A DNA stretch of 64,000 nt from positions 1-64,000 of the forward strand of contig JBBSQC010000017.1 of the NCBI GenBank assembly GCA_038258215.1, in the 5' to 3' direction. The notes below the pieces were generated by a model, which had not been told where the DNA came from, ran no database searches, and saw nothing but the letters and a program-made list of their open reading frames with translations. Made by a program: the position numbers and the translations under genes. This document shows, in pieces, positions 58,703-64,000 of the stretch. Numbering within the stretch: position 1 is the stretch's first letter; every line of letters starts with the position of its first letter. The DNA comes from Fodinibacter sp038258215. GTDB taxonomy: Bacteria > Actinomycetota > Actinomycetes > Actinomycetales > Dermatophilaceae.

Positions 58703-60448
58703 ATGATCCACCCCCAGCAGCCCTCCGGGATGCCGACCCGCAAGTACGTCCCCTTCCAGGACCAGTTCGCCGTCGAGCTCCCGGACCGCACCTGGCCCGA
58801 ACGGCTCATGACCAAGGCCCCACGCTGGTGTGCGGTCGACCTGCGTGACGGCAACCAGGCGCTGATCGACCCGATGGACGCCGAGCGCAAGATGCGGATG
58901 TTCAAGCTCCTCGTGCGGATGGGCTACAAGGAGATCGAGGTCGGGTTCCCCAGCGCCAGCCAGACCGACTTCGACTTCTGCCGGGAGCTGATCAACGGCG
59001 GTCACATCCCCGACGACGTGACGATCCAGGTGCTGACCCAGTGCCGTGACCATCTCGTGGAGCGCACCTTCGACTCGATCCGTGGGAGCAGGTCGGCAAT
59101 CGTCCACTTCTACAACTCGACGTCGGTGCTGCAGCGGCGGGTGGTGTTCGGGATGAGCGAGGAGGGGATCATCGACATCGCGCTCCAGGGTGCGCGGCTG
59201 TGTCGCAAGCTCGAGGAGACCGTCCCCGAGACCGACGTCTACTACGAGTACTCCCCGGAGTCCTACACCGGCACCGAGCTCGAGTTCGCCGTGCGGATCT
59301 GCAACGAGGTCATCGCGGTGATCGACCCGACCCCGGACCACAAGATGATCATCAACCTGCCGGCCACGGTGGAGATGGCGACACCGAACGTCTACGCCGA
59401 CTCCATCGAGTGGATGGTCGGTCACCTGGACCGCCGCGAGTCGGTCGTCGTCAGCCTGCACCCGCACAACGACCGTGGCGAGGGGGTGGCCGCCGCCGAG
59501 CTCGGCTACCTGGCGGGGGCCGACCGCATCGAGGGCTGTCTCTTCGGCAACGGCGAGCGCACCGGGAACGTGTGCCTGGTGACCCTGGGGATGAACCTGT
59601 TCAGCCAGGGCATCGACCCCGAGATCGACTTCTCCGACATGGCCGAGATCCGGCGCACCGTGGAGTACTGCAACCAGCTGCCCGTGCACGAGCGCCACCC
59701 CTGGGGCGGCGACCTCGTCTACACGGCCTTCTCCGGCTCCCACCAGGACGCGATCAAGAAGGGCCTGGAGGACATGGACCGGCGCACCAAGGACGCCGGG
59801 GTCGACATCGACCACATCGACTGGGGGGTGCCCTACCTGCCGATCGACCCGCACGACATCGGCCGCTCCTACGAGGCCGTGGTGCGCGTCAACAGCCAGT
59901 CGGGCAAGGGCGGGGTGTCCTACCTGCTCAAGGCCGAGCACGGGCTGGACCTGCCGCGACGCCTGCAGGTCGAGTTCAGCCACGTCGTGCAGCGCCGCAC
60001 CGACGCCCAGGGCGGTGAGCTCTCGGCTGCCGAGATCTGGCAGATGTTCTCCGACGAGTACCTCCACGGCGAGGGCGCCGACGTCGGTTGGGGCCGTTTC
60101 GGTCCGGTGCGATCGACGCTCGTCGGCTCCGACGACGGCCAGGACCGGATCGAGGCGGTCGTGTCCGACGAGGGCAAGGAGGTGGAGGTCTTCGGGGTGG
60201 GGAACGGTCCGATCGCGGCCTTCATCACGGCCCTCGCCCCCCTCGGGGTCGACGTCCGGGTGCTCGACTATGCCGAGCACGCCTTGTCCGCGGGCGGCGA
60301 CGCCCGGGCCGCCGCATACGTCGAGTGCGCGGTGGGCGAGCGTGTCCTGTGGGGGGTGGGCCTGCACGAGTCGATCGTCAAGGCGTCGCTGCGCGCCATC
60401 CTCTCGGCGGTCAACCGCGCGGAGCGCGACGGCGCCCTGGTGGACTGA
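58703..60448 (+). CDS. leuA: 2-isopropylmalate synthase
   Basis: LeuA joins acetyl-CoA and 2-oxoisovalerate, the first step of leucine synthesis, and is inhibited by leucine. The 581-residue protein is the actinobacterial form: DLRDGNQALIDPMD (DRDGxQ motif), SLHPHNDRGEGVAAAELG with metal-binding histidines, the subdomain GNGERTGNVCLV, and a C-terminal LeuA dimer (regulatory) domain from about residue 440. ATG 58703 has GAGAGAG nearby. A leader peptide upstream suggests control by leucine supply as well. The stop region is duplicated just behind the gene. Confidence 0.97.
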   Translation: MIHPQQPSGMPTRKYVPFQDQFAVELPDRTWPERLMTKAPRWCAVDLRDGNQALIDPMDAERKMRMFKLLVRMGYKEIEVGFPSASQTDFDFCRELINGGHIPDDVTIQVLTQCRDHLVERTFDSIRGSRSAIVHFYNSTSVLQRRVVFGMSEEGIIDIALQGARLCRKLEETVPETDVYYEYSPESYTGTELEFAVRICNEVIAVIDPTPDHKMIINLPATVEMATPNVYADSIEWMVGHLDRRESVVVSLHPHNDRGEGVAAAELGYLAGADRIEGCLFGNGERTGNVCLVTLGMNLFSQGIDPEIDFSDMAEIRRTVEYCNQLPVHERHPWGGDLVYTAFSGSHQDAIKKGLEDMDRRTKDAGVDIDHIDWGVPYLPIDPHDIGRSYEAVVRVNSQSGKGGVSYLLKAEHGLDLPRRLQVEFSHVVQRRTDAQGGELSAAEIWQMFSDEYLHGEGADVGWGRFGPVRSTLVGSDDGQDRIEAVVSDEGKEVEVFGVGNGPIAAFITALAPLGVDVRVLDYAEHALSAGGDARAAAYVECAVGERVLWGVGLHESIVKASLRAILSAVNRAERDGALVD

Positions 60449-60470
60449 CCCCGAAAGTGGACTGACCCCG
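60440..60470 (+). repeat. Tandem duplication of the leuA stop region
   Basis: GTGGACTGACCCCG occurs at 60440-60453 and again at 60457-60470, separated by AAA. The first copy holds the leuA stop codon (60446-60448). Confidence 0.92.
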
Positions 60471-60481
60471 GATGCCGGTGC

Positions 60482-61330
60482 TCAGCCGGCGATGAAGACC
60501 CGCAGCACCTCGGCGAACCGGTCGGGGTCGTCCAGGTGCGGGAAGTGGCCGGCGCCCTCGAAGACCTCGACCTCGCAGCCGGGGATCGACTTCTGCGCGG
60601 TGATGGCGTGCCACGCGGGGATCATCCGGTCCTTGCTGCCCCACACGACGAGGGTGGGCAGCGGGTCGACCTCCGTGAGGAAGTCGTGGGCGCTCACGCT
60701 CTGCCCGCCGGGATCGATGACCGAGCGGGTCGTGGCGAGGAAGGCGCGACGGGCCTCGGCATCGCCGAGGCTGCCGAACCCGTGCCAGATCTCGCTGAGG
60801 TCCGGGCTCGGCCGCCATCCCATCGATCCGAGCGTGCGCCCCGTCCAGTCCAGCCGGTCTCGCAGCCACTGCGACGCGAGCACCGGGAGCACCAGCTCCG
60901 CGCCGGGCAGGGTTGCCGCCCTGAGGATCGCGTTGACGTCACGGCCCAGACCGCCGCTTGCGACGAGCACCAGCCGCTCGACGCGCTCCGGGAAGAGGTA
61001 GCGGAACACCATCGCGATGCCGCCACCGAGCGAGTGGCCGACGAGGGTGACCTTCTCGATCGCCAGCCGGTCGAGCAGGTCGCGCAGCGTCGCCGCGTGG
61101 GCGCCGAGGGAGTAGTCACCGATGGCGGGCTTGTCGGAGGCCCCGTGGCCGAAGAGGTCGGGAATGATGACGCGGTGGTCGTCGTCGACACGGTCGACGA
61201 GGTGGGTCCACTGGCGCTGGGACCCGAGGAGTCCGTGGATGAAGAGCACGGCCGGGCCCTCACCGGTGTCGACGTACGAGATCTCGTGACCGTGGAGGGT
61301 GGTCGTCTCGACGCGGGACAGGGCGTTCAT
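60482..61330 (-). CDS. Alpha/beta hydrolase
   Basis: The 282-residue protein has the full alpha/beta hydrolase triad: the oxyanion region VLFIHGLLGSQRQWTHL, the nucleophile in LVGHSLGGGIAM (about residue 98), the acid in LVVWGSKDRMIPAWH and the His in EGAGHFPHLDDP. The substrate is unknown; it resembles carboxylesterase or haloperoxidase-like enzymes. GAGGAG lies about 4 nt before ATG 61330. The promoter region carries a palindrome that spans the -35 to -10 interval, so a dedicated repressor is likely. Confidence 0.9.
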   Translation of the reverse strand: MNALSRVETTTLHGHEISYVDTGEGPAVLFIHGLLGSQRQWTHLVDRVDDDHRVIIPDLFGHGASDKPAIGDYSLGAHAATLRDLLDRLAIEKVTLVGHSLGGGIAMVFRYLFPERVERLVLVASGGLGRDVNAILRAATLPGAELVLPVLASQWLRDRLDWTGRTLGSMGWRPSPDLSEIWHGFGSLGDAEARRAFLATTRSVIDPGGQSVSAHDFLTEVDPLPTLVVWGSKDRMIPAWHAITAQKSIPGCEVEVFEGAGHFPHLDDPDRFAEVLRVFIAG

Positions 61331-61366
61331 CGTGCTCCTCGAGCCTTGGGGTTGGAACTCGAGGGT

Positions 61367-61386
61367 AACTTACTCAACCGTAAGTT
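61367..61386. promoter_or_regulatory. Operator-like palindrome at the hydrolase promoter
   Basis: AACTTAC-N6-GTAAGTT is a perfect inverted repeat in an AT-richer patch. On the minus strand a TACCCT -10 begins at its edge and the -35 position falls at its other end. Such CTTAC/GTAAG palindromes are typical of TetR-family operators. No TetR gene is in the window. Confidence 0.65.
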
Positions 61387-61401
61387 GGCGGGAGGTGACT
61401 G

Positions 61402-62028
61402 TCACCGGACGCCGCGCACCCGGAACTGCACCGAGATGCGTGGGCCGACGGGCCGGGCCGTCTTGGGGACGCAGTGGTCCCAGGTGCGCTGGCACGCCCC
61501 GCCCATGACGAGGAGGTCGCCGTGCCCCGCCGGCACCCGCACCGACGCTCCGCCGGTGCGCGGGCGCAGGAGGAGGTCCCGCGGTGCTCCGACGGAGAGG
61601 ATGGCGACCATCGTGTTCGCGAACCGGGAGCGGCCGATGCGGTCGCCGTGCCAGGCGACCGAGTCGCGACCGTCGCGATAGAGACACAGCCCGGCGGTGC
61701 CGAACGGCTCGCCGAGCTCGTCGGCGTAGTGCTCCGAGAGGCGCTGACGACCCTGGTCGAGCGCGCGGTGGGGGAGCGACTCGTCCTCGCCGTAGAAGCG
61801 GAGCAGGCGAGGGACGTCGACCACGGAGTCGTACATCTGACGGCGCTCGGCCTGCCAGTCGACGTCCCGGCGCAGTGCGGCATACAGCCCATCGGCGCCG
61901 CCGACCCAGCCCGGGCGGAGGTCCACCCATGCCTCATCGTCGAGGTGGGTGCGCTGGACGGTGGAACCGAGGTCGTGCACGACGACCTCGTCGGAGAGGT
62001 CGAGCAGTGAGCCCTGGAGCGCCGTCAC
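61402..62028 (-). CDS. alkB: AlkB-type 2-oxoglutarate/Fe(II) dioxygenase (DNA alkylation repair)
   Basis: The 208-residue protein has the iron triad of AlkB: His-x-Asp in DSVAWHGDRIGRSRFANT, a distal His in QRTWDHCVPK and the 2-oxoglutarate arginine in ISVQFRVRG. AlkB removes methyl groups from 1-methyladenine and 3-methylcytosine in DNA. GTG 62028 is preferred to ATG 62037: it lies 7 nt behind a minus-strand TAGCAT that overlaps that ATG. It lies upstream of the hydrolase gene, 71 bp away, and close to an AlkA-type glycosylase. Confidence 0.88.
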   Translation of the reverse strand: MTALQGSLLDLSDEVVVHDLGSTVQRTHLDDEAWVDLRPGWVGGADGLYAALRRDVDWQAERRQMYDSVVDVPRLLRFYGEDESLPHRALDQGRQRLSEHYADELGEPFGTAGLCLYRDGRDSVAWHGDRIGRSRFANTMVAILSVGAPRDLLLRPRTGGASVRVPAGHGDLLVMGGACQRTWDHCVPKTARPVGPRISVQFRVRGVR

Positions 62029-62035
62029 GGCAGTC

Positions 62036-62041
62036 ATGCTA
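62036..62041 (-). promoter_or_regulatory. -10 element of alkB
   Basis: The minus strand reads TAGCAT, 7 nt ahead of GTG 62028. It overlaps the in-frame ATG at 62037, which argues against that ATG as the start. Confidence 0.5.
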
Positions 62042-62182
62042 CGCCGGAAATCGAACAAGGGTCCAGACCGCCCCGGCCAGGTGGCTGCCCGTCGTCATCA
62101 CGGGCTGATGCTGCGGGCTGGGCCTGTCGAACCTTGGGCCCGGGAGGATGCTGCCCGGGGGATCCCGTGATGGGGTGCGACC

Positions 62183-62869
62183 ATGGCCGCTCACGCACTG
62201 TCCGAGTCCGTCGTCGCCGTCCTCGGGGCCTCCGGCGCGCTGGGGTCCCGGATCGCCCGCGGTGCCGCCGAGCGCGGCGCAAAGGTGGTGCTCGTCGGGC
62301 GCGAGGAGTCCCGACTCGAGGGCGTCATGGAGGGCGCGCCGACGGTGGTCGGCGACCTCGGCGACGCGACACTGGGGGACCGGATCGTCGAGACCGCCCG
62401 CGCGTCCCACGGCCGGCTGGATGGTGTCGTGAACGCCGCCGGGGCAGTGGCGTTCGGCACGCTGGTCGACACCGACGACGCGGTGATCGAGGAGCTCTTT
62501 CTCACCAACGTCATCGGGCCGCTGTTCATCCTGCGCCGGGTCCTCCCGGCGCTCACCGAGAGCAAGGGCTTCCTGGCGCAGATCAGCGCGGTGGTCGCGG
62601 AGCAGCCGATGGCGGGTATGGCGGCGTACTCGGCGAGCAAGGCGGCGTTGACGGCGGTCGACCAGGCGCTGGTCAAGGAGCTGCGGCGCGCGGGTGTCGA
62701 TGTCATCGACGTGCGGCCCCCGCACACCGAGACGGGGTTGGTGGGTCGGGCACTGGCGGGGACGGCCCCGAAGCTTCCGCAGGGACTGGACCCGGACGTG
62801 GTCGCCCGCGCCGTCCTCGACGCGATCGAGGGCGGCCGGCGCGCGCTGGCCTCCACCGACTTCGCCTGA
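62183..62869 (+). CDS. Short-chain dehydrogenase/reductase
   Basis: The 228-residue protein has an SDR layout: the nucleotide loop VLGASGALGSRIARG (GxxGxxG-like variant), VNAAGAVAFGTL (NAAG), the catalytic Ser region QISAVVAEQP, and the active-site YSASKAAL. SDRs oxidise or reduce alcohols and ketones with NAD(P); the substrate is unknown. ATG 62183 has a GGGGTG stretch upstream. The 154 bp to alkB hold no other gene. Confidence 0.9.
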   Translation: MAAHALSESVVAVLGASGALGSRIARGAAERGAKVVLVGREESRLEGVMEGAPTVVGDLGDATLGDRIVETARASHGRLDGVVNAAGAVAFGTLVDTDDAVIEELFLTNVIGPLFILRRVLPALTESKGFLAQISAVVAEQPMAGMAAYSASKAALTAVDQALVKELRRAGVDVIDVRPPHTETGLVGRALAGTAPKLPQGLDPDVVARAVLDAIEGGRRALASTDFA

Positions 62870-62927
62870 GCCTCGACGTCCCCCGTCGTCGCGCGGCCGG
62901 GATCACCGGGTGCCGTTGAATGGGATC

Positions 62928-63809
62928 GTGACCCCTTCGCCCGGTGTTGATGACACCTGTGACCTGCCGGCGCTCCGGGCGTACCTCCTCGCCCACGCGA
63001 TCCCCGGGGTCGACGTGGTCATGACCCGCTCTGACGGCAGCACCGAGCACCGCCGGACACTGCCGGTTGGCCGGCGAACCGTCCCTCTCGAGGTCACGAT
63101 CCCGGCCGCGGAACAGGGGCGCCCACTCATTCGGATCGGCGCCCGGACCACGACCGCTGCCGGCCACGAGGCATCGTCGGCCGCCCGCCGCTGGCTCGGG
63201 CTCGACACCGACCCTCGCGCTGCGGTGGCGGCCCTGTCCAGCGACCCCGTCCTCGGACCGCTCGTGCGAACCCGTCCGAACCTGCGCGTCCCCGGAGCGC
63301 TGGACCCGTTCGAGGGCGCGGTGTTCGTCGTCCTCGGGCAGCACGTCTCCCTCGCCGCCGCCCGAGCCTTCGCCGGTCGGCTCGTCGCGCACCACCGAGG
63401 CTTCCCGTCGGCGCAGTCCCTCGCCGGCGCCGATCCGGCGAGGCTCCGAGAGGTCGTGGGCGTGACGGGAGCCCGGGCCGAGACGATCGTGGCCATCGCC
63501 CGCGCGGTCGCCGACGGCTCCCTGCCCCTTGCTCCACCTTCCGCAGACTCGCCGGTCACGCCCGACCTCGAGACGACCCGAGCCCGCCTGCTCGCGCTCC
63601 CCGGTGTCGGTCCCTGGACGGCGGACCTCATCGCGCTGCGTTGCCTGCGCGACCCCGACGTGTTCCTTCCCGGCGACCTCGTGCTGCGCAAGGCGCTCGG
63701 CGGGGTCACCGCGCGAGAGGCCGCCAAGATCGCCGACGCCTGGCGACCGCACCGCTCGCTCGCAGTCCTCCACCTGTGGACCCACCACGCCCTGCTGCCG
63801 CCGGCCTGA
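62928..63809 (+). CDS. AlkA-type DNA-3-methyladenine glycosylase
   Basis: The 293-residue protein has the HhH-GPD fold: EGAVFVVLGQHVSLAAARAF, the helix-hairpin-helix LLALPGVGPWTADLIALRCL, and the catalytic Asp in VFLPGDLVLRKALG, matching the position of AlkA Asp238. An AlkA-like N-terminal domain precedes it; the Ada metal-binding domain found fused in many actinobacteria is absent. It removes alkylated bases such as 3-methyladenine. GTG codons at 62910 and 62928 are both possible; I chose 62928. It lies one gene from alkB, which suggests an alkylation-repair neighbourhood. Confidence 0.88.
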   Translation: MTPSPGVDDTCDLPALRAYLLAHAIPGVDVVMTRSDGSTEHRRTLPVGRRTVPLEVTIPAAEQGRPLIRIGARTTTAAGHEASSAARRWLGLDTDPRAAVAALSSDPVLGPLVRTRPNLRVPGALDPFEGAVFVVLGQHVSLAAARAFAGRLVAHHRGFPSAQSLAGADPARLREVVGVTGARAETIVAIARAVADGSLPLAPPSADSPVTPDLETTRARLLALPGVGPWTADLIALRCLRDPDVFLPGDLVLRKALGGVTAREAAKIADAWRPHRSLAVLHLWTHHALLPPA

Positions 63810-63871
63810 CCCACCGCTGGCCTCGTGCCCGGCATACCGACATTCCGCCACCGAGCACCGACAATGGTGCG

Positions 63872-64000
63872 GTGCCCCTCTACCGCGACGAGGCGATCGT
63901 CCTTCGCACCCACAAGCTGGGCGAGTCCGACCGCATCGTCACCCTGCTCACCCGCCGCCTCGGCAAGGTGCGCACCGTGGGAAAGGGCGTGCGGCGCACC
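63872..64000 (+). CDS. recO: DNA repair protein RecO, 5' part (partial)
   Basis: The gene runs off the window; 43 codons are visible: PLYRDEAIVLRTHKLGESDR, then IVTLLTRRLGKVRTVGKGVR. This is the OB-fold start of RecO, which helps load RecA on SSB-coated DNA. GTG 63872 lies 6 nt after GACAAT, a fair -10. In many actinobacteria leuA and recO are neighbours of era, and leuA is only 3.4 kb upstream here. Confidence 0.9.
   Translation, partial: MPLYRDEAIVLRTHKLGESDRIVTLLTRRLGKVRTVGKGVRRT

Noticed and set aside
61394..61406. Palindrome GGTGAC-T-GTCACC at the alkB stop codon
   Set aside because: Short, GC-rich and overlapping coding sequence; such 6-bp arms are expected by chance at this GC content.

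Overview
The window reads as a continuous piece of a very GC-rich actinobacterial chromosome (about 72% by eye). Gene content and order (miaB-def-miaA-dapF-hflX, the hrcA-dnaJ-rsmE-HIT-phoH-ybeY-CNNM-era block, an actinobacterial leuA, DUF3097 and DUF664 proteins) suggest Micrococcales, perhaps Intrasporangiaceae; that placement is inference. I see no tRNA, rRNA, CRISPR array, phage or insertion sequence.

Layout. 1-2.3 kb: the triad of circularly permuted ATP-grasp (5' end cut off), alpha-E protein and transglutaminase. 2.4-13 kb: tRNA modification and housekeeping (miaB, def, miaA, dapF, an RsmC-like methyltransferase, hflX), with an oxidoreductase that joins a receiver-like domain to a thioredoxin-reductase fold and lacks the CxxC, a LuxR regulator and a tautomerase. 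13-27.4 kb: flavodoxin-like reductase, tandem GNAT, fhs, dinG, holA, rpsT, PemK-like toxin, acyl-CoA ligase, lepA, Nudix, DUF664 and a tyrosine phosphatase. 27.6-31.9 kb: a LAxTG surface protein, hemW, a DUF4870 membrane protein, a TfoX domain and DUF3097. 32.1-39.3 kb: the CIRCE-controlled hrcA-dnaJ operon running into rsmE, HIT, phoH, ybeY, CNNM and era. 39.4-50.4 kb: a 1,431-residue patatin-like membrane protein, ggt, asd, a divergent acyl-CoA dehydrogenase / acyl-CoA-binding protein pair, and acdS. 50.4-54.3 kb: a low-complexity G/C tract of doubtful quality and a large secreted PKD protein. 54.6-58.5 kb: an amino-acid permease with coupled universal stress protein, then DDAH and GNAT. 58.5-64 kb: leuA behind a Leu-codon leader peptide, then hydrolase, AlkB, SDR, an AlkA-type glycosylase and the start of recO.

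Four patterns cut across the genes. (1) Many start codons sit 6-9 nt downstream of a TAnnnT -10 element, as expected for leaderless mRNAs, and this helps decide several starts. (2) The octamer GTATGCCG/CGGCATAC occurs about 24 times, roughly tenfold more than base composition predicts, in both orientations and often forcing rare codons. (3) Three long imperfect palindromes with symmetric internal loops lie just behind plus-strand stop codons. (4) Stop-codon regions of fhs and leuA are tandemly duplicated.
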